Positions 1-10,668 of a stretch of DNA of 64,000 nucleotides are shown here, piece after piece. Origin of the DNA: Dicyema japonicum (taxonomy: Eukaryota; Dicyemida; Rhombozoa; Dicyemidae); contig RDEW01000091.1 in NCBI GenBank assembly GCA_011109175.1, positions 2,169-66,168 on the forward strand, in the 5' to 3' direction. Position numbers and translations under genes: made by a program. Numbering within the stretch: the stretch's first letter is position 1; every line of letters begins with the position of its first letter. The notes beneath the pieces are model-generated. The model was not told where the DNA came from. It was given only the letters and a program-made list of their open reading frames with translations, and made no database searches.

Positions 1-574
1 ACCTGGGGTTAGTGGTGGACCACAACGGCCTGTAGCTGAGGACAGTGATCACTTTTGTTTGTTACAATGACAAGTGTCAGTGGACGAGTGAAGTTGTTGG
101 CTGTTCCAAAACAAGATTCGAGAAGATTCCTTCGTGGTGGATGGCAATTGATTGCCGACACCTTTAATGAGAGGTTTTCGACCTGAAAGAGCATTTCAAA
201 TGTCAAATAATTGCTAAAGGGATGGATCCCTAAAAAGAATAATGTTGAAGTTGGGAAATTTTCAACAAATGAAATTGTTCCTAATGCTCCCACAAAAAAT
301 TCTGTATATGGAAAGTGTGTGGAGTTGAAGATTCAATTGTTCGGATAATTGCACGGGATGCGAGGGCTCCGGCCCGGAAAATCCTTTATAGCCTAGTCAA
401 AACCGATGTGCTTACTGTATGGAATGCAGCCATTGCAAATTTTATGGCTGCCCAAAGACCCAGGGTTCTTAAAAAAGTAACAGACATTATATTCGCAGAA
501 CATATGTTGTTGTACGTGAAAGTTACAAACATCATTACATGGAAGGAGAATACTGAAGGAAAAGTTTTGTCTCC
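1..574. other. no recognisable gene
   Basis: No conserved domain or convincing spliced frame was found on either strand. Short open frames exist (for example 315-578 on the plus strand) but match nothing I recognise and have no supporting introns. It may be the decayed upstream part of the LINE fragment that follows. Confidence 0.4.
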
Positions 575-1113
575 TTAGTGACTATGAAGACTAAAAGAGT
601 ATGGAGGATAAAGAAATAATGATGAATATACTTGCATCTTATGGATATAAGAAATCACGAAGGGTAATTTGCCATAGTAGTTGCAGCCATTACAGACAAA
701 ATTAGAGTACTGGAAAAAAAACTCACAATTCATGAGTCGAGGATAGCATTCAGAAATTATGTGTTCGAATTGAACAGAAGGAGATTCTATCGAAGTCTTA
801 CCGATGATGCACAGCATACTGTGTGTGAAGTGGGAAAAGATAAGTGTTTATTTTTTGGGAAACCGTGTGTAAGTCAGAGATCTTTCAACGCTGTCAAAAA
901 TGTATAACTGAAGTGGAAGAGTCTCCAGTGGATATAACACGTGACTTTATTAAGAACATAATTGAATGTTCACTGAATTGAAAGTCATCTGGTTACCATG
1001 GTATCTATTGTTTTTTAGTCAAGAAATTTGAGGCCCTTCACGATATTTTTTGTGATGAGCTATTGAAAATTTAGTGGGGAATATTCACCGGAGTATCAAT
1101 TGCGTGTTTTCAT
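575..1113 (+). pseudogene. decayed LINE reverse-transcriptase N-terminal fragment
   Basis: One frame from about 690 to 910 reads as a charged helical linker (ELNRRRFYRSL), a type seen just before reverse-transcriptase domains of some non-LTR elements. Further on, 973-1080 reads WKSSGYHGI-like (with one stop), then KKFEALHDIFCDELL. This resembles the WKxPGxDGI...LH segment at the start of RT in one widespread animal LINE lineage. Stops and frame changes show it is dead. The clade assignment is inference. Confidence 0.5.
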
Positions 1114-1133
1114 TAATAGTATAGATATGTAAA

Positions 1134-1170
1134 TACAGTAAAGTCCATCTAATTGGCCAATTTATAGCTA
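1134..1170 (+). repeat. Tigger/pogo-like transposon terminus
   Basis: TACAGTAAAGTCCATCTAAT has the TA plus CAGTnAAnnCC start typical of Tigger/pogo terminal inverted repeats. Related termini occur near 35530, 50919, 9472 and 9682. No matching partner end was found nearby. Confidence 0.4.
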
Positions 1171-1309
1171 AAAGTTCACGTCACGGGTTTAAAAAAGCAA
1201 ATTTTCCTAAGAAATTGGCCAATTCTCAAATTAGCTAACATTATTAAAAAACATAAAATTTATTTTTACTAATCTTTTTCTATAAGAAACAATTTACCTG
1301 TGGATGAGT

Positions 1310-1745
1310 GAAGGGTTTGATTGCATAAAAAACAGCCCTTGGAATGAATCTCAACCACTCCTTTTTATTATCCAAACTCATCATTTCCGACAAAGTTCTT
1401 GTGGTCGTCTGGTTAAATCTCTTCACAATCCCTTGACTTTGGGGATTGTCGGGTTTCCATGTATTTGCGTCACATTAAATTCTTTGCATAACTTTGTCAC
1501 ATGACAATTCTTGAACTCTGTTCCATTGTCGATTGTAAATATACACATGGGCCGTAATACATAAAAATTTCTTGTAGTTTATGGGCCATTTCATTCCACT
1601 TTTATTCTTAAGTAAAAGCATATTTGAAATCAACAACAGAAAGCAACCAAGAAAAATGATTATTTTGATATTTAAATCTATAAAATAACATAAACTTCGT
1701 TTTTCCTCCAAAAATAGGACCGATGTCAAGCTCTCCCATGTTTTT
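1310..1745 (-). pseudogene. retroelement integrase core, decayed
   Basis: On the minus strand a broken frame contains an integrase catalytic-core pattern: a VVDxxxKYAF-like stretch, then a YGP motif, then DNGTEFKN with the second Asp, then HGNP and, after a one-base shift, NPQSQGIVKRFNQT. The DNG...QIHG.P..PQSQG..ER order is diagnostic of retrotransposon or retrovirus-like integrases; this looks Ty3/gypsy-like. Stops and frameshifts mean no product. No LTRs were identified. Confidence 0.65.
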
Positions 1746-2335
1746 AGACAAACTTAAAAATTTTTAGACAAACTTAGAATCCTCCAAAAATCCTCCGGTA
1801 ACCATTTGTTTTGATAAGTTTGACTTATCAGCCCGGACGTGATACTATAAGACAACAACTAACTTCTTTACTAGTAACCTCGATGCACAACAATTTCTTC
1901 AGATGTAACGAGGGGTGATGAGTGATCCAGAAACAGGGGACATAACGAGGGGTATAGTAAATTCAGGAAGCGAATCGCATTGTTTGGGTCTCAGACAGTC
2001 AGGTATAACCCAAGAAGACAAAGGTTTCAAAGACTTCCTCGACAGCCTTACACATCCCAAAAAATTTCAAAATCATATGTTTAATCTAAAATTGATAAAT
2101 CAAGGTTACTTTGCGGTTAGATTAATCATTTTCGTCAGTTTATTTATTAAAACCTTTTACATTGAGAATGAAGTTAATGGTCAATAACTAATTAAATCCA
2201 GTTACCATGGTCATAGAAGCAAAGAGACCTCTTGATATCGCAAAAAGACCATCCAGAGGAAAGGAAGTGTTCAGATTTTACAGTTTTTGGAACCCTTCCA
2301 GTAGTGTGGGACAGAGTAAATTTAATTATTTTCAC
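1746..2335. other. gene-free stretch, nothing recognised
   Basis: AT-rich sequence with short open frames at 1915-2187 and 2207-2413 (plus) that have no recognisable motif and no introns of the type seen in real genes here. Probably decayed repeat sequence. Confidence 0.4.
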
Positions 2336-2395
2336 TACCACTGGGCGCCACCTGAGAAAAGTGGATCACATGATGTCACTTTATTATACAGAAAC
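2336..2395 (-). repeat. SINE body fragment
   Basis: Contains the block CACTGGGCGCCACCTGAGAA followed by GTGGATCACATGATGTCAC. It is shared with 9567-9640, 14640-14705 (opposite strand), 28603-28655, 61150-61190 (opposite) and 63840-63880. It belongs to the tRNA-derived SINE family described at 63728-63985, reading on the minus strand. Confidence 0.55.
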
Positions 2396-2638
2396 AAATT
2401 AAATAATTCCTAGAAAGCTGGAAATTCTGTGGAACTACATTTCGAAGGAGTCGTGATATCAACCTGGTGTTTGCCTGCTTTTGGTTGAACGTGGTAGATC
2501 TTCGTCTAGTTCGTTGCGGAAAGGTTTGCCTAGAGGGTATCCCATTCATTTAGGAATTTGGAGTCTTTTAGATTTCACAGAAAAGCCTTAATGAAGTTGC
2601 AAAATAGTTTTCCCGTATAACCTGACGTCAATTATTGT

Positions 2639-3063
2639 TTACCCAGTCATCTGTTTGACGTGAAAAGGCTCAAAACTGACTTCTCCAGACTTGCTCTCAA
2701 ATAATTGGCACAACACAACAATCTCAGTTAGTTCAGGCCGTCCTATATTCTTAGAGTCGAGAATACTAACATTTCTTGATGCAATTACTATATCATCAAC
2801 GTCGGGGAATAATACGTCGTTGTTACATTGTGGAATTGATAGGTCATTCATTAAAAATTGAATCGGTGGGGAGATGATGAGGAACCCTAAGGAACGCCAT
2901 TTGGTACATCGATTACTATGGCGTACTCGCTCCCGCTGACACTAAAAAAATTCCCCAGCCATAACTTCAAATTTGCGTCAATGTTCGAAGAATATATTTG
3001 TGAGTGATGATCTTCGGTACAGTCAAATACCTTCTGGTTGTCGATTTGATTAATTGATTTAAT
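2639..3063 (-). pseudogene. LINE reverse-transcriptase catalytic fragment
   Basis: The minus strand encodes KVFD..., NIDANLKLWLGNFF, DVPNGVP and then DVDDIVIASR, corresponding to the RT order KAFDSV, LKLWxxNFLSGR, LPNGVPQGSP and YADDIVIAS. The sequence is closest to the element at 36850-38540 (TKIDASLKLWIANFLSG). The YADD box has decayed to PDVDD. It abuts, head to head, a LINE 3' end on the plus strand at 3069. Confidence 0.65.
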
Positions 3064-3068
3064 ATACA

Positions 3069-3395
3069 TGTTTCTCATATGCATGCGCCTCGTGGAAACC
3101 ATCCATATCTTGGACAAATATGAAGAAAATTGAGGAAATGCAAAAGAAGGCTTACAGAGTAACGGAGCGTTGGATTTGTGAAGATCACCGAACCGGACCT
3201 ACGCCTCTGGAAGCCCTTATAAGACTATACTCCAGATCACGGGAAAGTGGTCCTGAAAATTCAGGCGGCCGTCCTGTACGTTCATGCGCGGGCACGAAGA
3301 AAGAACACCGGGTAAAAATGAGGTATCTGTTAGAATGCATCGGGATCACGTGATAATTAATTTGGTTTTACCGTGGTCTTGGGTTAAATAAATTA
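3069..3395 (+). mobile_element. LINE 3' end, nearly identical to 27550-27870
   Basis: Nucleotide-level match to 27550-27870 (both start TTTCTCATATGCATGCGCCT), covering the C-terminal ORF segment KIEEMQKKAYRVTERWICED, the terminal GIT codons at the hairpin, and the tail GGGTTAAATAAAT. Arms GATCACG (3344-3350) and CGTGGTC (3372-3378) pair. This is a young copy of a family with an active-looking 3' end. Confidence 0.75.
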
Positions 3396-3742
3396 AAAAA
3401 TTAAAATATATATTTTTTAAATTATTTTATAATATGGCAAACCTTTTAATAAATTGGCACATTATTTGGCGTGCGTTGCCACGTTGTTGTGGTTGGCTTT
3501 TTGTTTCTATTGTATTTGTTCCTTCATATAATATATTCTACTGATTCTTCAAAATAATGCTGACGGCTGTTATCAAAATGTTCAATGTATGTTTTGGCAA
3601 CCTATAAATATGCACTATTCTTTATTATTTGATTTGTCTTATATTATTGAATGGCAAAATATTTTTACTTATAATGATGGAATTTTATGTACTCCTCCTT
3701 CTACAGTGGTGAAACATTTATATGGGACAAAAAGGGGTATTT
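3396..3742. other. AT-rich stretch, nothing recognised
   Basis: Very AT-rich DNA following the LINE tail. The open frame 3589-3798 (plus) has no recognisable domain. Confidence 0.4.
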
Positions 3743-3934
3743 TTAAAAAATTATTGATTCATTCACATTTTCAGATTCATTTTCCAAAGGTTCATTGAAT
3801 TCAGTATCTTCTAACACCATATTGTCAGGATTTACTTTTTCATAGAACAAACCAGCTTTTTTCGAACAATTAATAACAGTTTCTTTAGAAATTAACTTTA
3901 CGGCTTCTTTAATCCAAAATATACTATCAATCAA
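3743..3934 (-). pseudogene. pogo/Tigger transposase C-terminal fragment
   Basis: The short frame reads DSIFWIKEAVKLISKETVIN followed by CSKKAGLF, matching the pogo-family pattern DAIxxIxEAWxxVSxETIxNCFRKAGF just after the DDE domain. The catalytic core is absent, so this is a fragment. Confidence 0.55.
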
Positions 3935-3960
3935 TTTTATATACCTTTCAAGTTCAAATT

Positions 3961-4090
3961 GTGAATAAACAAAATCAAATTGGGAAAATCAAATCTGGAA
4001 TTGGCAAAATCAAATTGGCAAAGTGGAAATGGAATTGGGAGAAAACAAATTTGAATGGGAATAAGCAAATTCAAAATGGGATTACACCAT
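3961..4090. repeat. imperfect tandem low-complexity repeat
   Basis: Repeated variants of AAATCAAATTGGCAAA (aaatcaaattgggaa, aaatcaaatctgg, caaaatcaaattggcaaa, tggaaatggaattggg) run through about 120 bp. The encoded NKQNQIGKIK-type peptide is a by-product. It resembles a decayed minisatellite. Confidence 0.5.
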
Positions 4091-4152
4091 ATATTCAAAT
4101 CATTGACAAAAATTTATTTAAATTTTTTAATAAAAAAATTTTTATTTGACCG

Positions 4153-4490
4153 TTAGAAATTAACATCGTTAAGATTAATTAGACTGGGTAAAACCCCTTG
4201 TATCCGTGCAATCAACTTACTGCATCGTACCGCACTTATGCTTTTCATTAATTCTTCTATAATTTTTTCCAGTACACGCAAATGATATTCAGTATTTGTA
4301 AGCGTAGACGTAGTCTCATGAGATAAAATTTCCGACATTTTTGTAGATAATTCTCGTTTAACTTCGGATTTTAAAATTGCCCATACACCTTCTATCGGAT
4401 TTAACATTGGACTATATGGTGCTAATCGCAAAATTAGATTTCTGTTTATTTCTGGATCTTGTAAAATATAATTTTTTAGGCCATTGTGGC
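4153..4490 (-). pseudogene. Tc1/mariner-like transposase C-terminus, truncated
   Basis: The minus strand reads ILRLAPYSPMLNPIEGVWAI then LKSEVKRELS, the hallmark LAPYSPxLNPIExxWxxLK around the last catalytic acidic residue of Tc1/mariner/IS630 DDE transposases. The element is cut at about 4490 by the LINE that starts there, so the upstream catalytic Asp residues are missing. Confidence 0.7.
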
Positions 4491-4493
4491 AGG

Positions 4494-6690
4494 TCACTCT
4501 CAGGCGGACCACGCAATCCAACCGCTGATACTTACAAGATTCTATTGGAGAAGCATCCACCCTCTCCGAATGAATTACGCCACTGTTCATCCCCATCAAA
4601 AGTGACCCCTTTGTCCACGTCGCCTGAGGATGTCATCACGGCGTTATGGAACTTTGCACCAAGCAGCAGTGGAGGTCTCGATGGCTTAAGGCCTGGCCAT
4701 CTTAAGGACCTTATTTCACCGACTATTAGAGACCAAGCATGTCGTCTCCTTCTCACTCACTTCTCTTATGAACAGGATATTATCCGGACATTTGCCTGAT
4801 TTGATACGTCACATCTTGTTTTCGGCTAGTCTGATTGCGTCGACAAGAAGGGAGGTGGTATCCGACTGATCGCGGTCAGATTCACCTTCAGAGACTAGGT
4901 TCCAAGATTGCTTCCAGATTTTCTACGTCAATTTTATCAAAATCCTTACTTCCCAGTCAAGTTGGAGTCGGAGTTCGTCTTGGATGTGAGGCAGCCGTTC
5001 ACTTTTTCAGACATTCAGGAACCGCAACATTCAAGACTTTAAAAGGAACATTATGGTAAAGCTGGACATCAAGAACGCTTTTAACAGTTTAAGAAGAGAC
5101 TGCATTCTGGAGGCCTGCAAAGAAAGATGTCCAAACATATTTGAACTGGTCAATTATTCATATGGAAAACCTCATCTCTATTGAACGGGGATTTCATGAT
5201 TCCATCGTCCTCGGGTGTTCAACAGGGCGACCCCCTCGGACCACTGCTGTTCTCCCTCGGCATTGAGAGGATCACGAAGCTCTCTAGATGCCCACTCAAC
5301 ATCTGGTACCTCGATGACGCTGTCCTAGGAGGTCCCCGGAAACGGTCTTCCAGGACTTAGAAGTACTCATCCCGCGTTGTCCGAGGTGGGTCTTCAGTTG
5401 AATATAACGAAATGTGAAATAACAAACTGTGGTCTTGCTGACGATGACTTCTCTTCAATTGTTCAAAAATTTTACTCCTTGTTTCCGGTGGGATTTCGAC
5501 CCCTGAAAATGAATTGATTTTTCTTGGATCCCCGATCACTAGAATGCGATGAAGCATGTCCTCCTTGACAAAAAACGACTCCTATGCGAATCGCTGGAAG
5601 ATTACAGCTGCTGACTCACACTCAGCACTATTCCTATGAAAAGAAGTCTTAACATTCAGAGAATCGCCTATTTACTCAGGACAGCCCGTACTATTCCAAT
5701 TGGAGCAGCTTGAGCTTCGATTTGTCTTTCCTCAGCTCGATGAAGCAAATATTTAATGTCAAATTCGACGATGCTACATGGAAGCGAGCTACACTCCCAG
5801 TTAGATTTGGGGGTCTTGGAATCCGTCGTACTTTGGACGTCTCACTTCCTGTACATCTGTCTTCACTCACGGCCTGCGAACGTTTGGTCAAGAGGATTCT
5901 ACACTCCCTACCCAAATTCTCAATTGACCAAGATATAATCCACGCACGAGAAGCATGGAATGCCACCAACCTCCCCCTGCGTCCTTCACAAGACTGCCAG
6001 CGAAACCTAGACAATTTATTGTGCTGGAAATCATTTGGACTCTACTGGAATCTGCCAATCAGCACTGAGGCGCTTGTTTTGCTTTTCAGGGGCTGGGACT
6101 GAAAGTATGTGTACCTCACCCGTGCCGATGTGGTGTCGTGATAGACTGCTATGGCCTGCACCCTCGTTTGCAAAGAGGATCGCTGGCAGAACTCCAAGAC
6201 ACAGGGCTCTGAATGAAATTGCCAAACAGGCTATGGATGCTGCTGGATACTCGGTCATTCTCGAACAGGTCGGGTTATGCAAAAGTGACAGAAACGACCG
6301 GACGGGATGACCATATTTCTTTTTGTGGCCGGGAAACCACTTGTTTGGAACGTGACATATACAGATACGTTCGCCTCAAAAAATCTTCAAGAGTGCGTAT
6401 CAAGAGCCTGTTCTGCAGCCTTCAAGACGGAGAAGGCCAAACTCGAAAAATACGGCGACCTTCCGATAATGTCCGATTTGTTCCCGTTTGCTATGAGACT
6501 TCCGGATCCTACTCCCCCTCTACATTATAGTTTTTCAGACGTCTTGGAAACCGGATCACCTCATGCACTGGAGATCTCCGCGAACGCCGCTGGCTGTTTG
6601 AGCGAATTTCGCTCGCAATTCTGAGAGGGAACAACCATGCAGTGAGAGCGGCAGCTAACTAATGTTTTGTCCTTATCATTTTATTAATAA
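4494..6690 (+). mobile_element. LINE copy, PHD-finger lineage, degenerate
   Basis: Frames in order: 4500-4799 (LWNFAPSSSGGLDGLRPGHL, RT entry); about 5050-5300 (KLDIKNAFNSLRRD, SSGVQQGDPLGPLLFSLGI, WYLDDAVLGG, with a YLDD-type catalytic box); 5710-6102 (RATLPVRFGGLGIRRT); and 6035-6624 (a Cys-rich segment, then RPDGMTIFLFVAGKPLVW, DTFASKNL). This RT plus C-terminal nuclease-like domain is typical of an animal non-LTR lineage in which ORFs carry an N-terminal PHD-like finger. Several stops and frameshifts. The 3' end is near ATTTTATTAATAAG (6678-6691). Copies also lie at 41190-41870, 54190-54640 and 36415-36500. Confidence 0.7.
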
Positions 6691-6941
6691 GAAGATTTTG
6701 TCCAATCAAGGTATAACTAGAGTTCCAACGGTCGGAGTCAAACGTATCCTTTCCAAGTATCATGTCCAACTATTTAGGTCAAGTGGGAACCTCTCCAGTG
6801 GAGGGGAAGAATGAGATCTTTTTTGGATATCGTCTAGACCAGAGTTCCCAACTTGGGTTCCGCGAAGTTCCAAAAATTTTTTTAATTTTTTTTCAAAAAA
6901 ATAATTATTCAAACTAATTAATTTAATTTGCGCGTGTCTAA

Positions 6942-8492
6942 ATGGAGTCTTGTGATAGTGCATTTCTTAAAGTTAGATCGTATCGAGAAAGTTACATGCC
7001 TTTGGTTTCACATGAACAGGGAACATGGATTGCCCTTTACCACTTTGTGTTGTTTGCCGGTGAAAAATTTGCGAATAGTGCTATGCTCAAACGAAACTTA
7101 GACGTCATTTCTCAGGAAACTTCCAAAGAAAAAAATAATATTTTATGCGGAAATGTACCAGAATAAAGTTCAAGCATCCCTTTTTTACAAAAAAAATTCA
7201 AAATAAACGAAAAATGCACTGCATGCTAGTTATGCTGTTGCTGAGATTTCCGTTAAAAATATGAAATCGCATACTCTCGCCGAAACTGTTATTTTGCCTG
7301 CATGCAAAGTAGTGAAGATAATGTTCGGAGAATTGCTGCCGCTGAGCTCGACTTAATTCCTATGAAATTAAAAACCACTTTGGTTTTGCGTTTCAAGTGG
7401 ATGTAAGCTCAGATATTACAGGAAGAATGCAACTCCTTGTTTTCGTGCGATATATGAACGATGAATCAATTGTTGAAGATTTTCTTTGCTGCAAAGAGTT
7501 GCTCGGAACAACAAACGGATATGACATTTTCAATCTTATAAATTCATATTTTGAGGATATAAAGTTGGATTAGAATGTATGTGTGGGTATCTGCACTGAT
7601 GGTTCCTCAGGAATGACTGGGCAAGTTAAAGGCTTTGTTTCTATTGCGAATAATAAGAATCCGAACATTATTCACACACTGTTTTCTTCATCGCGAGGCA
7701 TTGGTCGCAAAAAAACTATTGGACATGGCTGTAAAAATAATTAATTACATCAAAATGAGGCCGTTGACATTGCGACATTTCTCGAAACTTTGTGAAAATA
7801 CAGAACATTCAGTTTTGATTTTGCACACTGAAGTAAGATGGCTCTCAAAGGGAAACATGTTAATTCATTTGTATCAACTAAGACACGAATTGTTGGCTTT
7901 TTGTATACAAGAGAAGTTGGGTGACTTTATTGAATGCCTCAATGGTGAATGTTGGTGTTGCAAATTAGCATACCTCGCCGAGATTTTTAGCGAACTCAAT
8001 GTTCTCAATAGCAGCATGCAAGGGAGAAATGAAAATCTATTTAGTTGCGCGGACAAAATAGCTGCTTTTCTGAAAAAACTAAAAATATATGGAAACAACA
8101 CATCACGAATGGAAACTTGGAAATGTTCCCTCATGTACAAGAAAGAAATTGTTCCACAAATCGTAGACCATTTGGAGTCACTATTTACATGTACGAATAA
8201 TTATTTTCTATCCATATCAGTTGAAATCTATGATTGGGTGAGGAATCCTTTTGCAGAGTACAAAATAACTGGAAACGAGCTATCATTAAAAGAGAAAGAA
8301 GAACTTGCGTTTGTTTCAAGTTACAGAACGTTAAAAATGGAATATTTACGTATAAAAGAATATCCTATTCTGGCAAACAAAGCTTTAAGAGTTTTGGTCC
8401 ACTTTTCAACGACTTATTTTTGTGGAAGTGGATTTTCTGCATTAACTAATATAAAGAATAAAAAACGCGCGAAACTACTGTATGTTTTTTAA
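6942..8492 (+). pseudogene. hAT transposase (ZBED5-like), frameshifted
   Basis: The N-terminal frame 6942-7166 carries LFAGEKFANSAMLKRNLD, corresponding to the BED-finger-adjacent CGExLANxSMxxxKLKRHL. After frame changes come QLLVFVRYMNDESIVEDFL, GYDIF, CTDGSSGMTGQVKGF (the DDE Asp region), then 7635-8492 with HCFLHREALVAKKL, LHTEVRWLSKGN, KLAYLAEIFSELNVLNSSMQ and the C-terminal SALTNIKNKKRAKL dimerisation motif. This order is that of the ZBED5/SCAND3-type hAT family. At least three frame breaks, and truncation by the nested Tigger, make it inactive. Confidence 0.8.
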
Positions 8493-8494
8493 TT

Positions 8495-9472
8495 CTTTTT
8501 CAAGGCCAAATATTACAGAGCTCGAAAACCCCGATTTTTAAAGAATATTAATCTGAATGAATTACCTGTTATTTACTTCTCCAACGTTACAGCCTGGATG
8601 ACATCGAAATTGTTTTCAAAATGGTTGCAACATGTGAACATGCAGATGATGCGCCAAAAACGAAAAATTATTATGTTTTTGGATAATGCAGCATCACATT
8701 CACCAAACTTAAATATTCCAACGTGGAACTCAAATTTCTTCCAGCTAACACAACGAGTGTCATACAGCCTCTGGATCAAGGAATTATTTGGTCATTTAAA
8801 GAAAGATACAGAAGACTACTAATGACTCAACTTCTTGCCAAAATGGACACAGAAACCAATGGGACACCACTTGCAAAAAATTTCTCTCTTGTATGCTATC
8901 CGGTGGATTAGCTCAGCTTTATAAGGGTGGCATTCCAGTCAAAATATATGATATTAACAACAATCCCGAAAACAATTTACTGTTCATACCCCTCATGAAT
9001 AGACTAGTCGATAATCCAATGACAGAAAAAGAATTTGTCAACATAGACTTGGAACTACCCACTGAAAATCCCAAAGATTGGGAATCATCCATAGTTGAAC
9101 AATACCAAACAGTCTCAGCTTCTGATGATAATGACAGTGACTCAGATTCTGATAAGCAAACAGAGCCAAAACATATAGAGAAATTAACACGCACAAATGT
9201 TCAACAAATGCTAGACCAAATCTGCCACTTTGCTTGCACTCAAGACCCTGCATTACTCGATCCCGTCAACAGACTGATCTATCTGAACAATAAAGCGATT
9301 GCTGAATCGAAGCTAAATACGAGGCAATCCTTATTGACAGATTTCTATTAATTTTACTGTTTCACTTTTTCGTTATAAGTAAATTTAATGACTTGTTCAA
9401 TACACCGGCCTTCCCTCTATACCGGACAATTCTGTCGGTCCCGAGAGGAATCGGTTTAGAGGGGTTTGACTG
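8495..9472 (+). mobile_element. 5'-truncated Tigger element nested in hAT
   Basis: From about 8500 the frame switches from hAT to a Tigger/pogo DDE domain: ARKPRFLKNINLNELPVIYF, AWMTSKLFSKWL, MFLDNAASHSPN, LPANTTSVIQPLDQGIIWSF, then an acidic C-terminal region (DDNDSDSDSDKQ) to a stop at 9351. Frameshifts lie near 8710 and 8900. The right terminus at 9452-9472, read in reverse, is CAGTCAAACCCCTCTAAACC, followed by TA. The left half including the HTH is absent. Confidence 0.8.
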
Positions 9473-9566
9473 TAGTTGTTAAAAATTATATAAGGGTTTC
9501 GTTTAAAATGAAAAATGTAGATAGGGTTCCGTGCTCTCAAAAAAATTGGGAACCACTGGTCTAGAC

Positions 9567-9680
9567 AATGGGCGTCTCCTGAGAAGGGTTGATCGCATGA
9601 TACTTCTTTGAATTTGAAGAAAACATAGAGCAAAGCGGAGTCATTCTATTAACTAGGTGTGGGAATCGAACCCTAAAGTT
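9567..9680 (-). repeat. tRNA-derived SINE copy
   Basis: Read on the minus strand it contains the B-box GGGTTCGATTCCC (9660-9672 region) followed by the shared body block with CTTCTCAGGAGACGCCCATTG. The hAT element has inserted at its 3' side: the duplicated GTCTAGAC borders this copy. Confidence 0.6.
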
Positions 9681-9681
9681 A

Positions 9682-10668
9682 CAGTACAACCTCGTTTTGG
9701 AGAAACTCAAACTGAAGAAAATCCTATATGTCTGCTCTACGTCAAATTGTGTGAATGGGTACAAATTAAATACGAATATGGTAAAGAAAACATTTTCAAT
9801 TGCGATGAAACGGCAACTTTTTATAATGTCGAAAAAAGTTTTGCTGAAAAAAGTGAATCATCCAACGGACATGAAATAAGAAAAGAACATTTCTCGCTTT
9901 TTTTACGTTTGCAGCGGTCAAAGTCGCGTATTGAGAGGAGTAAGTCTAAAAGCCACTTGAATTGAATATGATGCTTTATACAAAGCTTGGATGACAAAGT
10001 ATTTTTCATAATTGGTTTTAACAAAGAAATGAAGGAAAGGAGAAGAAAAGTAGCATTACTGATGGCTAATGCAACTCGTCATGCTACGTCTATAAAAAAT
10101 TCAAACATCGACATAATATTTTTTCCATACTCCGAGGGAACTCGTTTGCGATCCACGTAGCCGGCTTCCTCAACTAACATTTTCTTTGTTGAATAATTTA
10201 TAAAAGGTACAATTAGATGCAATATCATATTCAAAATTAGCACGGGACGAAATAAATAAATCAACAATACGAAATTGCTTTGAAAAGGTCTTGGAAGTTC
10301 AATTTTCCATTTTAGAGACCTTTTATGATGATTACAGTAGTTATGAAAATAACAAGACACTTATGGAACATATAGAGTATGAAGAAGTTACAAAAAATAC
10401 GGAACGTGCTTTCACAATGCTTTTTAATGTAGTCAAACAAGAAACTCATGAAAATGTTCCTAAACTATACATTTAAAGCAGATATTATGCATTCACTAAG
10501 AAAAGAACAAAACATGAAAATAACATATTTATTTATCAAAAAATAAACATCTATTTTTTTATGCATTTTATAGTATTTTATTATAAAAATTATTTTTTCT
10601 ACATTTTTTATTTAGCTTTTTAAGACCCTCATTTTTGAGGAATTTTTTCCCTATTTCGTGGTGGACTG
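9682..10668 (+). mobile_element. internally deleted Tigger/pogo element
   Basis: Flanked by TA at 9680-9681 and 10669-10670. The ends start CAGTACAACC (left) and, reversed, CAGTCCACCA (right). Interior frames give CEWVQIKYEYGKENIFNCDE (first catalytic Asp), then KAWMTKYF, KVALLMANATRHA, IIFF and AISYSKLARDEINKSTIRNC with the C-terminal region 10291-10476. Frames are broken in several places. About 990 bp is shorter than a full Tigger, so it has lost the HTH and part of the DDE domain. Confidence 0.65.

Larger units (their letters stand above)
6840..9558 (+). mobile_element. hAT transposon with 8-bp target duplication
   Basis: Bounded by GTCTAGAC at 6832-6839 and again at 9559-9566, a perfect 8-bp duplication as hAT elements make. 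Terminal inverted repeats begin CAGAGTTCCCAACTTGGG on the left. The right end, read in reverse, begins CAGTGGTTCCCAATTTTT and includes a degenerate GGAACCC block. Inside is a ZBED5-like hAT transposase pseudogene (6942-8480) and a nested Tigger fragment (8495-9472). Confidence 0.85.

Noticed and set aside
1-300. An ISXO2-like transposase zinc-binding region
   Set aside because: Only a few Cys residues in a broken frame; no catalytic motif or repeated ends could be found.
3961-4090. A CRISPR array or protein-coding repeat
   Set aside because: The units are irregular in length, there are no unique spacers, and the genome is eukaryotic; it is low-complexity DNA.
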